Positions 51,385 through 61,539 of a DNA stretch of 64,000 nucleotides are shown piece by piece. This stretch comes from Ariolimax columbianus. Its lineage: Eukaryota; Mollusca; Gastropoda; Stylommatophora; Arionidae. Under the pieces are notes generated by a model. That model worked only from the letters and a program-made list of their open reading frames with translations. It was not told the origin of the DNA and ran no database searches. The stretch is taken from assembly GCA_036924085.1 (NCBI GenBank), contig JAVGWX010000005.1:44940278-45004277 (forward strand), read 5' to 3'. Made by a program: the position numbers and the translations under genes. Numbering within the stretch: the stretch's first letter is position 1; the number at the start of each line of letters is the position of its first letter.

Positions 51385-52335
51385 GGGAAGCCGTGTGGCG
51401 AAACAAACATCACTATACAAAACTAACGGCGACAAACAGTCGATGCTTCACCTACCCAGACAGTACCCTCACCGAAGAAGCGAATATCGACTCTGAGGTC
51501 AACAACAGGAATGTATATATTAAAATCAGTGTTAGTTGCCAGAACAAAGTACAGAACTCTGAACAGAACAAAATACAGAACTCTGACCAAAACAAAGTAC
51601 AAAACTGTCCAAAACAAAATACAGAACTCTGATCAGAACAAAGTACAAAACTGACCAGAACAAAGTACACAACTCTGACCAGAACAAAGCACAGAACTCT
51701 GACCAGAACAAAATACACAACTCTGACCAGAACAAAGTACATAACTCTGAGCAGAACAAAATACACAACTCTGACCAGAACAAAATACACAATTCTGACC
51801 AGAACTATGCACACAACTCGGAAATTCAGATAAAACATGTTGAGCATACATACGCCTCTGAAAATATAAATCCAGGAAAGATTGATGGGACATGTTATTA
51901 GCATGCCTGATGCGTGCCTCCCCAAACAGCTGCTGCATGGTAAGCCCAGAACATGCAGACGCTCGTCAAGGGGACAGATGTAGCTACAAAGACTCTTACA
52001 AAATGTATCTGAAAAGTTTTAGCATTGATGTCATTTCCTGGGAGATGCTTGCATAGAACCGCTCCACCTAGCATCACACAAGGTGCTCAGATTGTCGAGT
52101 GAACCATCACCATAGAGACTCAGAGAAAACGAGCCTCCCGAAAGAACATAATGCATGCTGACGCCCACAGCCGACCTCTCAGATCTATCCCCAAAATGCA
52201 GCTGAGTCTACCACGCCAGGATTGGACTTTACAGTCATATGAGATCCTATTTTGCAGTCTAAGTCTGATGCTGCCGCCATATTTACTTGCGGTGGCAACT
52301 GTTATTACTGTCACAATAGTTATGATACAAGCGAT
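51385..52335 (+). pseudogene. LINE-C RT C-terminal region with 24-bp array and 3' tail
   Basis: The frame 51393-51632 reads DSTLTEEANIDSEVNNRN and KISVSCQNKVQNSEQNKIQ, matching YLGSTLT-x-x-x-x-ID-x-EI-x-x-RI-x-KAS-x-SF-x-x-L-x-x-x-VW. After the array come HVISMPDACLPKQLLHGKPR (RM-x-D-x-RLPKQLLYGEL) and, near 52200, YHARIGLYSHMR, the terminal His/Cys finger. Then comes the tail CTTGCGGTGGCAACTGTTATTA. Stops and shifts throughout. Confidence 0.8.
51540..51815. repeat. 24-bp minisatellite, ~11 copies, inside LINE-C ORF
   Basis: AGAACAAAGTACAGAACTCT GACC units, with two shortened units near 51604-51655. Each full unit encodes QNKVQNSD on the LINE strand. Confidence 0.95.
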
Positions 52336-52433
52336 GTTGTGAGTTGCCAAAATTGTGTACATGTTAAGTACTACCAATTACACTCAGGATGCTCAATTTT
52401 TTACCAATGTATCCTTTCCTCTTTCTTTTGCAG
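52336..52433. other. Polypyrimidine-rich stretch before candidate exon
   Basis: TATCCTTTCCTCTTTCTTTTGCAG at its right end looks like a strong 3' splice acceptor. Confidence 0.4.
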
Positions 52434-52514
52434 AACAAGCAGCAGCTCCTCTATTTCTCTGTCTTTTTTTAGTGAGAGTGACTTAGCTGAAGCGCCATCA
52501 ACAAGCGGGTGCAG
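52434..52514 (+). CDS. Candidate internal host exon, 81 bp (tentative)
   Basis: Flanked by a long pyrimidine tract ending TTTTGCAG on the left and CAG/GTAAGA on the right, both near consensus for a spliceosomal exon. The length is 27 codons, so inclusion or skipping keeps frame. One frame is open: TSSSSISLSFFSESDLAEAP STSGC; a second meets a TAG. Serine-rich with an acidic patch, probably disordered if real. No family recognised. The flanks are not coding. It could be chance, since the acceptor-like pyrimidine tract is the only strong part. Confidence 0.3.
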
Positions 52515-53174
52515 GTAAGAAGTTTCAACTGTTTAGAGTATACAGTAGAGTAATGGCTGTCTATTAAAGGGTCATAGGTCCCTAAGGGGCACAAGAAAGG
52601 GATCCCGCTAACACAACTCAAAATCTCATAACTTTAGACCCTCGACTGTCAAGGTGTAACTTAAGAATCCAGAATCAAGGACACTGGGGTTTATAAGTGT
52701 ACCAGACCATCTTATTGAAGCTCATTACAGATAACTGGACAGGGTCATTCTAACCCGAGCAGGCTTTTCCTAACGTGTTCGTCCAAAGCATTCTTATCAC
52801 CAACAAGCCAGGAAGAGTTTAGAGAAATTAGATCATAACAGTTTATTATTGCCAAAGTTAGACCAGTATGTACCCGGATACGTCTAAGCTAGATCTCAAA
52901 CTTAGGATTATTTTGCACAAGTCGACCTTTAGTTGTATTTGAGGGTAGGAGTATTGGTTGTCCAAAGGGCGTTGTTTCTGTATAAAACTACATCGAAACT
53001 AATTATTATTGGTCCAAGGTCACACATTAGTGGCAAATAGTGTCAGCCACGAAGAACTAGGCCGGGACTTAAAGTGTATAAGTGTCTATATCTAAAGTAT
53101 TATTCCTCTTGGACCTGACCAGCAAATTGTAATTTAAGACATTGTACCCATTGTCTCAAGCCAACATTGACTGA
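52515..53174. other. No recognisable feature
   Basis: No protein motif or repeat recognised. Confidence 0.4.
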
Positions 53175-53640
53175 CTAACAGAGACTAACAGCTCGTGCAA
53201 CTATGTAGACCAGAAACACTGTGCTAGTAAGCAAACTGTATTTGTAGATAAACTTTGTGTAAAAGAAAACACAGACAATCCAGAAGAAGTCCAAACATTG
53301 TTGAAGACAGTTCGTGGCCCAAAAGATCCCAACGAGATCAGAGATATAAAATGCAGATGACACAGGAGAGGTCCAAGCGTTGTTAGAGAGAGTTCATGCC
53401 CCAAAAAATATGCACAGAAATTGGAGAAGTACTGTATGTTATGTTAAAGTATGTGTCTCAACGCTGTTGCTCTTTGATCACAGAAGCACGGTATGCTGCC
53501 AGGAAGTATGTCCTTCAGCAATTTGCTGGTGAGACAGAGTACTAATTGTTCCATATCATGGAGCGCAAGAGACAAGCCTGCAGAAGTTTCATAAGCCACA
53601 GGCGACCAAGGAGCAGTGACTTAAGAACTGAACCTATTAG
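53175..53640 (+). pseudogene. Possible coding remnant with an internal duplication
   Basis: Plus frames contain ENTDNPEEVQTLLKTVRGPK and, about 75 bp later, EVQALLERVHAPKN-like codons (GAGGTCCAAGCGTTGTTAGAG). At the end is MERKRQACRSFISHRRPRSS, echoing the TSHRRPRT of 48630. I suspect a LINE fragment but see no RT motif. Confidence 0.35.
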
Positions 53641-53791
53641 TTAGATGGATAATGAAATAGGTACTTAAGACTAGTTAGACCAACAGAGAGACACTTGGAA
53701 ACAAAAAATATATATCTAGTAATCCATATGTGTTACATATATGAAAACACTGTACATTTTAACTACGTAATCATAATCTAAGATTAGCATT

Positions 53792-54704
53792 CAACTTAAC
53801 TTAATGTCTTTATACTGGTTTAGAAGACTCTGCAGAGTCTCTATACAACCAGTTTCATTTACATCACCTTGCTCTAAAAGCTATGCGCATCCAATTTATT
53901 CTTAAATGCATTAACTGCCCCTGTCTCCACAACCTACCGTGGTAATGCATTCCAAGCATGACCACCCTCTGACTAAAAAAAATATTTCCTAATATCTAAT
54001 CTGGACCTCTATTTAACTAATTTGTAGCTATGCCCTCTTGTTCTCGTGGGTGGCTGTATTTAAAAAAAAACAACTTGTTATAGTCGAATTTATCCGTTCC
54101 TCTAATCAACTTATAAACCTGTATTAAGTCACCTCACATTCTTCTCTCTAGACACTATAGGCCGGTTTTTGTAAGTCTTTCCTCATAACTGTAATTCTGG
54201 AATCCCACTATCAGCTTTGTCGCTCTTTTTTGAATTCTTTCCAGCATGTTTATATCCCCTCTATGATAAGGACTTCACACCTGTACACAGTACTCCAATC
54301 TAGGTCTAATGCTTTATACAGTTTGACTATCACTTTCTTGTTCCTATGTTTAATATTTCTTTTTATCATACCTAACATTGCATTTGCCCTTTTCACTGCT
54401 GCCTGATCTTGCTCACTCACCTTACCTGTATGATCTATTATAACTCCTAGGTCCCTTTCCTTACCTATCTTTCTAATATTGTTCTCTCCCATTCTGTAAT
54501 TATGTTCCATATTGGATATACCCATGTGAATGACTGTACATTTATCTACATTAAACTCCATTTGCCAGCTTACAGACCATTCTCGAATTTTATCTAAATT
54601 CACCTCAATATATCTACTTCTGCTTTAGATGAGACACTACTGCATAGTTGTGTGTCATCAGCAAATTTTGCAATCATGGATCCCATATCAATGTGCAAAT
54701 CGTT

Positions 54705-54794
<90 letters not shown>

Positions 54795-55310
54795 TATAAC
54801 AAAATTTGTCTCAAAACCGAGCCCTGTGGCACTCCACTTTTCACTTCACACCACTCAGAGTACTCCTTATTTATGCCCACCCGCTGCCTTCTTCCCGTTA
54901 ACCAATTTTCAATCATTTGGCAACTTTCCCATCTATTCCATGTGATTTTAACTTTCGAAATAATCTTTGACGAGGTACTCTATCAAAGGCCTTTGCAAAA
55001 TCTAGATAAATAACGTCCACTGGCTGTCCTTTATCTATCATTTTAGTAACCTTCTCCATGAATTCTAATAGATTTGTTAAGCATGATCTCCCCCTATTAA
55101 ACCCATGCTGACTATTTATGATTAGATTCAATTTGTCTAAATGCAATACAAAGTCTTATTTGATTATTGACTCTAACACTTTACAGACTATGCTCGTTAA
55201 ACTCACCGTTCTATAATTAGCTGGATCTGATTTTTTGCCATTTTTGAAAAAGGGAATCACTCCTGCATCTTTCCAATCCCGTGGACCAATCCTTTTTGCA
55301 AGTGATTAAG
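53792..55310 (-). pseudogene. LINE-A RT, longest copy, with (TA)n at the catalytic core
   Basis: Minus-strand order from 55300: NYRTVSLTSIVCKVLESIIK, NSQHGFNRGRSCLTNLLEFM, DVIYLDFAKAFDRVPRQRLF (first catalytic Asp), IENWLTGRRQRVGINKEYSE, VKSGVPQGSVLRQILLYI, then a (TA)n tract. INDLHIDMGSMIAKFADDTQ (FADD catalytic pair) follows, then FNVDKCTVIHMG, KERDLGVIIDHTGKV and VKLYKALD. The 3' tail has ACTTA repeats at 53794. This is a CR1/L2-like element; the FADD box, QGSVL and DFAKAFD motifs are all identifiable, but frames are broken and the endonuclease is missing. Confidence 0.9.
54711..54795. repeat. (TA)n microsatellite inside LINE-A RT
   Basis: About 40 TA dinucleotides between codons for QILLYI and INDLH, replacing the usual LIYINDL. 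It changes the frame. Confidence 0.95.
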
Positions 55311-55704
55311 AACATAATATAGCCAATGGTTTTTTTAGTGCAAGATATAGTTAACCCATTATTATACTAGACGTCATAATACGTTTTATATTGTTATATT
55401 TGTTTTCGTCTAAAAGTCAATTTTTGTGTTTTCAAGTTTTCAAGAATATAGTGTTCTGTCTGGAGGGAAGAGTAAATACATAAAGGGTAGTAATTTTTTT
55501 ATTTCCCGTAAGGAAGAAACCTCTGTTACATATCCACATTTTGTAATTGGTCCCAGTGACCCGGATAGCTAAACAGAGTTGAGTCTGTCATACGACAACA
55601 ATTGCAAGGAGCAGTTGTGTTATAAACACTCTTAACACACCTACACCAATAATAAGTGCATCAGAATGTTGTTTCTTTCTAACGTTAGTCCTGAAAAAAT
55701 ATTT
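55311..55704. other. No recognisable feature
   Basis: No protein motif or repeat recognised. Confidence 0.4.
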
Positions 55705-55985
55705 CATGACGTGTCGTAGTTTGCAGTGAAACTTCGATACATCTGGTTTCAGCACATTTTTGGAACTGGGTATATGCCTTCCATTTTCGATTTCTGTTTT
55801 CGTAACCAGACTACACGAATTAAGTCTGTTTCCAGGGCCGCCACTTGGAGGAGGAAACGAGTCTTGGCAAGCTGTGGTTCGCTGACTGGTGTAAGCAGCC
55901 TGCTATGGGTCTTTGTCTGCTGTGAGCTCAGTCACTGTTACATCTTCCACCGCTACAATGAAATCGAACACAGTCCCAGTTGAAG
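55705..55985 (-). mobile_element. Family E copy, diverged
   Basis: TGTCGTAGTTTGCAGTGAAAC, GTTTCAGCACATTTTTGGAAC and GTCTTGGCAAGCTGTGGTTC GCTGACTGG correspond to 61020-61250. There is no (CTT)n at its left edge. Confidence 0.45.
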
Positions 55986-56399
55986 AATACTATTCTGCCG
56001 CATGTGTATTGCTGATGCATCTACTGCTGTGTCGCCACCCAACAGCAAGTTATAGATAGACTTGAATACGTCACTCCTATCAGTATGCAGCGTGGCGTTA
56101 TTTGCTGCTTATGTAACCGGGATGTCAGCACTTCTGCAATAGCTATCGTGGAAAACAAGAACCAAACCAGAGACAAGAGAGTTATCCCTATTAGTTATAA
56201 CAACCCCCAGAAACCATACAAACAATGAATTGGACAGCCTGTCCGAAGCACTCACGAATACAAGCTACAATTTAAACATATTGAATATTACATGTATCCC
56301 TGAACACTAAGTTATACAGAAATAAACAGGTAGATAGACTGACAAAAGAGGGATGCGCGATAGAGCCGCACATAAAGAAATTAAGAAATTAACTTAAAA
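55986..56399. other. No recognisable feature
   Basis: No protein motif or repeat recognised. Confidence 0.4.
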
Positions 56400-56705
56400 G
56401 AAAAAGGGCCCAGAGTACACCCATGATCTGATTTGGCAGAGGCATTGCTACTCTTTGCCAAGGAGATATCATGTGACATTATTAAGACTGAAAACAGGTC
56501 ATTGCAGACTGAGAAATAATCTGTTCAACAAATTAAAAATTTGACACACAGACACGTATTCATGTGGGGAGATCAAACAAACAGTGAAACATGTTCTGGA
56601 CCTCTGCCGGCTCCACAATAGGAGCAGAGTAACAGCATGACTATTCTCAACCCAATTGCAAGATGAACTGTATGGCGACGAGAGAAGGCTACAAAAACGG
56701 CCGGG
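56400..56705 (+). pseudogene. LINE-L-like C-terminal Cys-rich remnant
   Basis: Plus frames: GPEYTHDLIWQRH, YHVTLLRLKTGHCRLRNNLF, NKLKI, HTDTYSCGEIKQTVKHVLDL, CRLHNRSR. It matches RLRTGHCRLR-x-HL-x-x-KFKI-x-HTD-x-CPCG-x-x-x-QTVEHLLQ-x-CPLH. The first Cys of the CPCG is lost. Confidence 0.75.
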
Positions 56706-56989
56706 TTATGATATAAATAGATGTTATAATTTGATAGCGTACGACAAAGAAGAAGTTACTCAGGGAACCATGATCAGAGCAGTAGATCAACACCCTTCCC
56801 TGCAGGCTTCAGGCGTCTATAGCTGCTATCCATTCATGCATAGCCATCTTGTCTGCACATTCTTAAAGTGAGAATTGGGAGTCTGACACGTGACTGCCAT
56901 TGTTGAAATATATCTTTAGGTTTTCCGTATCTGGTAGCTTTTTCTTTCACAATTAGGACAAAATACGACAGATGGGATATTTCCTGTGT
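56706..56989. other. Spacer
   Basis: No recognised feature. Confidence 0.35.
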
Positions 56990-57245
56990 CCAGGGAGCAA
57001 CATCACAAGATGATCACTTTCCTGAGGACCCAATGTGTCCAGGGAGAAACATCACAAGATGATCACTTTCCTGAGGACCCAATGTGTCTAGGGAGCAACA
57101 TCACTAGATGATCACTTTCCTGAGGACCCAATGTGTCCAGGGAGCAACATCACTAGATGATCACTTTGCTATGGCCCCAATGTGTCCAGGGAGCAACATC
57201 ACAAGATGATCACTTTCCAGAAGGCCCAATGTGTCTAGGGAGCAA
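56990..57245. repeat. 49-bp minisatellite, about 5 copies
   Basis: CAGGGAGCAACATCACAAGA TGATCACTTTCCTGAGGACC CAATGTGTC; starts at 56991 and 57040 and so on. Variants CTAGATGATC and GCTATGGCCCC are present. Confidence 0.9.
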
Positions 57246-58069
57246 CATGTCTACATATCAGTGTTAGATATATGTCACCTCATGCCTGCTAATCTCACGT
57301 GAAAGATCGGAAACAGAGTGTGTTCAACTGAGCTACGTGAACCATACATATCCACATTCATCACCATCTGCCGAAAGAAATTAGCATAGGGTCTTCAGGG
57401 TGTGCAGTAATGTAGGTCTCGCTTAACATAACAACCCAAAAAGAAGGATGCTATACCATTAGTCCACACATATAGCAGCTAATTGCAACCTTTCTCTCTC
57501 ACTGCAAGAAGAGTGCATGTTTCCATTACTTTTCTGCACTCACCCAAGTAAAGTTTGATTGATAATGCAGATGAAATAAACAGATTCATTATCTCTGAAA
57601 TTGGCATAACCTATTTCAGCAGTCAATCTATGCCTTTAACTAGCAATCAGAGGGGTGGATAACGTAACGAAACTTACTTGTAACAAATAAATAAAATCAC
57701 ACACAGCCTGCCAAAGGAGTGGCCCATTGGTTTACACGCAATGGTGCTGTAAGTGACTGTGAAGATTATGTGGGTTGGAAAGGGTGGGATGTTCTATAGG
57801 AAGTACAGTAGGATGGAACGGTGCGTGACAAGGTAGAGGAAGGAAGAGGGTGGAGGATGGAAAGTCTGACGGATTGAAACTAAGGATAGTGGACGGAAAA
57901 TCAATAAACAATGCAGTGCAGCGTTTCTCAACATGTGTGGTCTTTTATGCCTTGACACTCGCAGAGAAATTCAACCAAGCGAGGATAAACGGCGGGAGAA
58001 GCTACGACTCTCTTAAGGTAGCCACATGCCTAGTCATCTAATTAGTGACACACATTGCGGAATGAATCG
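57246..58069. other. No recognisable feature
   Basis: No protein motif or repeat recognised. Confidence 0.4.
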
Positions 58070-58147
58070 CGTTTATGGTTGAACAAAATACTGAATGAAT
58101 TGTGCTTTTTATTGAAATAACGGCAGAACAAATCTTGTTTTCAACAT
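58070..58147. repeat. ~33-bp array, left part, split by LINE-A
   Basis: ATTGAAATAACGGCAGAACA AATCTTGTTTTC and a diverged preceding unit. The array resumes at 58527. Confidence 0.65.
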
Positions 58148-58526
58148 CTTGACCTCTTTATACTGGTTTAGAAGACTGCAGAGTCTGTATATAACCAGTT
58201 TCATTTACCATTTCTTTCTCTAAAAGCTATGCGTATCTAATCTATTCTTAAATGCATTAGTTGCCCCTGCCTCAAATACTTCCTTTGGCAATGCATTTCA
58301 AGCATTCACCACTTTCTGACTAAAAAAATATTTCCTAATATCTAATCTGGACCTTTCTTTAGTTAATTTGTAGCTATGTCCTCTTGTTCTTGTAGGTGGT
58401 TGTATTTTGAAAAAAACTTGTTATAGTCTAATTTATCCATTCCTTTGATTATCTTATTTGATTATCTGTATTAAGTCACGTCGAATTCTTCTCAGTTCTA
58501 GACACCGTATTCCGGTTTTTCTGATT
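58148..58526 (-). mobile_element. LINE-A 3' end inserted in a tandem array
   Basis: GACCTCTTTATACTGGTTTA GAAGACTGCAGAGTC, GTATCTAATCTATTCTTAAA, TCCTAATATCTAATCTGGAC, GTCCTCTTGTTCTTGTAGGT and CTTCTCAGTTCTAGACACCG match 53800-54160. 5'-truncated. Confidence 0.8.
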
Positions 58527-58628
58527 GAAATAATGACATAACGAATCTTGCTTTTGAATTAAATAATGGCAGAACGAATCTTGCTTTTGATTGAAGTAAT
58601 GGCAGAACGAATCTTGCTTTTTAATCTG
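58527..58628. repeat. ~33-bp array, right part
   Basis: GATTGAAATAATGACATAAC GAATCTTGCTTTT and two further units (AATAATGGCAGAACGAATCTTGC; AGTAATGGCAGAACGAATCTTGC). Confidence 0.85.
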
Positions 58629-59299
58629 AAATATATAATGTAAAATAAAAATACAGTTAATATATTAAAAATTGTAGGTTACGACAAAGACAGACAAGAG
58701 AGTTAAAACTGATGTCCAACAGTATACAATTCCAACAGTTTGCGGGAGAGGCAATGCAGTTTTGTTTAGATTTGTTTCCAACTAGACAAACTATCTTCGT
58801 CAGTCATCTTCCCGCCATGCAAAAATCCTACTGGTTCTCTTAATGATGGTTACGGAACCAGGTAAGGTTGTGTTGGAGCTGACAAGCTCATTTGCGTAAG
58901 AACGTTCTTGCTCATCTCCTAAGTCATTCTGAGACCTCAATATGGGATGTCTTGAGAGACCATCTGTCACTTTCTGAAACCCTTTATTGCGACTTTATGA
59001 GACCTCTCGTGTGGCTGAGACATCTCATGTGTTTCATGGAACCTCCAATGACATCTACTGGGACCATGGGACGTCTCCTTTGAATTTCAAAGGCCTCATC
59101 TTTCCTGAGGCTTGCTGAGATGTCACCAGGGGTTTCTTGAGGTTTCTAATAGCACACGCTGAGAAACTGCAATACTGAATTCTTTTTTTAAAATGTCGAT
59201 AAAACTAGTGCTGTATGCTCTCGTATAAAATAAAGATCCAATTAAAACGCCAGTATTTTTCTTGACCAACGGCCCACTAGATTTAAAATCACGACGACC
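58629..59299. other. No recognisable feature
   Basis: 59000-59150 has loosely repeated GAGACCTC/ACATCT phrases but no clear period. Confidence 0.35.
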
Positions 59300-59455
59300 G
59301 CCTTTACTTTTCCAGATTATTCTACTAGCCAATTGTTTAGACTGGGTCGACTCCAGCTCCGTTCTGCGATCGGTAAAATCCCACACCAACTGGGGACTGA
59401 ACCCCGATTATTCTACACCAGTGCACTAACCACTGCGCTACCTCGGCTATGTAGA
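59300..59455 (-). mobile_element. tRNA-derived SINE, single copy
   Basis: Minus strand: GCCGAGGTAGCGCAGTGGTT AGTGCACTGG (A box) and CGGGGTTCAGTCCCCAGTTG (B box), followed by GTGGGATTTTACCGATCGCA. The head is close to a tRNA, but there is no acceptor-stem complement, so it is not a tRNA gene. Confidence 0.75.
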
Positions 59456-60039
59456 GCTAAAAAATAATATATGTATGTTTACAATATGTCCCAGTTTTAA
59501 ATTCTTACGTTGTAGGTATCGGTAGGTGGAAGACAAATAAACGCAAAAGCTCTTTGGTGCGCGACAATAATTTACTTGGAATGCATAGGTCTGGGGAGAC
59601 CAAGCAGATTTAGAGCCACTGACGTAGAGAATTAAGCCTACGTCGAGAGATAGTAGAGACAGGGGAAAAAGTCGTGGACTACACACGCCAGAGAAAGGAT
59701 GAATTAATGTCAGGATAACCGAAAAAAACTCTTTTTTTTCCTATTTTTGTTAATAGATGTTGTGTTGAATGTGTTTATCCTACAAGAATGGAAAGTTCTA
59801 AACTGAAACTCTTAGAAGCTTAAGAATTGCAAAGATAAATGGTCTTAGTATGCCTTCGTTGGGACTTATATTGTTGTCATCATCATGTGTCCTGCCTGAT
59901 GGCATATATTAATTTTTGTTCGCCATATTTCTCAATTCCGCAAGGCGGTGTACGTTGCACTATGTTTTATTTTGCGCCTGTCAGTCCAGTGCATTCGACT
60001 TCCGCATGCATGTTATGTAAGGGTATACTTCCTCCTGCA
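59456..60039. other. No recognisable feature
   Basis: No protein motif or repeat recognised. Confidence 0.4.
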
Positions 60040-60165
60040 TTTTCTAAGGGTTTGGTTCCCCTGGGTAACGGCCGGTGCTGTGTTGGGGATCGAACCCAGC
60101 ACCTTTGGGGTTGTGAGCCGTGTCACTTAACCACTAACCCATGCCGTTCCCTGATGACATATATA
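60040..60165 (-). mobile_element. tRNA-derived SINE head, single copy
   Basis: Minus strand: GGAACGGCATGGGTTAGTGG TTAAGTGACACGG (A box), GTGCTGGGTTCGATCCCCAA (B box), then CACCGGCCGTTACCCAGGGG. Confidence 0.75.
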
Positions 60166-60327
60166 AATCTTACTCACACACAAAAATAAGTGAAAAAGTA
60201 AATGCTAGTATATTTGAATGAGTAAGCATTTATTACATTGGGGAACTTAAAGAAGTCAAAGGAAATTAAGTCCACTACACAAATCAGCAAACCAAATGTA
60301 AAGTTCGTCTTCTTGCTTGGCTCTGTA

Positions 60328-60358
<31 letters not shown>

Positions 60359-60461
60359 TTTCTTCTTCTTCTTCTTCTTCTTCTTTCTTCCTTCCGTCCT
60401 TCCTTCCTTCCTTCCCTCCCTCCCTTCCTTCCTTCCTTCCTTCTTCCTTATTCCTTCTTCT
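60328..60461. repeat. (TTC)n / (CTTC)n / (CCTT)n microsatellite
   Basis: A compound polypyrimidine tract of TTC, then TTCC and CCTT repeats. It gives spurious poly-S and poly-E open frames on the two strands. Confidence 0.95.
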
Positions 60462-60784
60462 CGTGAAGTCCAGTTCTCTAAATAACGGTTGCTGTAGTAA
60501 TGAGTTCTTCAAGACTTCCAAACAGCTTTGTGTGGAGGTTCATCTGTCTGGGTCTGTGCTCAGTACGCAATTGGCTAATCATGTAACAATCTTGCAGGAG
60601 ACTCTGTAAGATGGGGAACATAGAAACTTACCACGAGAAAGGTTCAGGCTTTCAATGAATGCTTGTGTGGAACAGAGGAATTGAATTGGTATGGTAAATA
60701 CTCGTATGTGGAGCTCTTGAAAAGGACCATGTATATGTATGTATATATGTATTTGGTACTTGGCGTGAAGATAAAACGCTGATA

Positions 60785-60930
60785 TTGTATAGGACACATA
60801 TTAGGACGACCATCTAATAGCATTACAAGACAGTCTCTGTTCTGTAATCCCCAAGGCAAGAGACATAGAGGCTAGATCACAACAGATATGGAAAAGAGGT
60901 TGCGATAAACATAATGGAAATAGGGATGGT
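60785..60930 (+). pseudogene. LINE-J-like C-terminal scrap
   Basis: Plus-strand frames give RIGHILGRPSNSITRQSLF-like codons (GACGACCATCTAATAGCATT ACAAGACAGTCTCTG), then NPQGKRHRG and MEKRLR, as in IGHTLRKP-x-NSITRQ-x-L-WNPQGKRKRG of LINE-J. Confidence 0.55.
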
Positions 60931-60939
60931 TTGGCTTGG

Positions 60940-61290
60940 CTTCGTTCGTTCTCAATCTCCCGCTACCAAACCCTGAAAGGGCTTAAGTAGCAGAATGTAG
61001 TCCAGAGAACGGAATGCGTTGTGTCGTAGTTTACAGCATGACTGCTATATTTGCACCTTTCGGTCCAACACATGCGACTTCAGCAAGCATTTTTTGAGTA
61101 CCGGGTTAGCATTCCCTCTTCGATCCCTTATTCTTAGCCAGTCTGCCCTGCTGCCGCCTGTTATCCAGGATCACCGCGTGGAGGTGTAGAAGGGTCTTGG
61201 CAGCTCCTGGTTCGCTGGCCATGACGCTAGCAGTCAGCTATGGGTCGCTGACCACTGCAGCTCATGCGCTGCTCAGCATCTTGATCCAGG
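60940..61290 (-). mobile_element. Family E copy, most complete
   Basis: CTTCGTTCGTTCTCAATCTCC, GCTACCAAACCCTGAAAGGG, GAACGGAATGCGTTGTGTCG, GCACCTTTCGGTCCAACACA, ACCGGGTTAGCATTCCCTCT, TTATCCAGGATCACCGCGTG, GGTCTTGGCAGCTCCTGGTTC. It defines the family. Confidence 0.65.
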
Positions 61291-61539
61291 AAATATGGAT
61301 GACATGGATACATTCCAAATAATATGCATATTTTACAGTAGAAACACTCCATACTGGTTGAGGACCTTGAACTAAAGAAATCAATCACCACTGAAATAGC
61401 GTTTAGACACAAATAGGACACCTGAAGCGGTAGCCGCTTGTTCCTAACAAACTATGGGGACTGGACAAGGGAAATACGGAGACGATTATCCATAGCAAAG
61501 CAGAAACTGAATAGTATGCAAAATGTGTGGCACAATACT
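61291..61539. other. Spacer
   Basis: No recognised feature. Confidence 0.35.

Noticed and set aside
54652..54945. IYIYIY protein
   Set aside because: Translation of (TA)n inside the LINE-A RT on the opposite strand.
59330..59450. Real tRNA gene (also 49600-49680, 60060-60165)
   Set aside because: A and B boxes are good, but I could not close an acceptor stem and the sequence continues into SINE bodies.
60238..60609. Poly-Ser / poly-Glu protein
   Set aside because: Translation of a compound polypyrimidine microsatellite; no coding signal outside the repeat.
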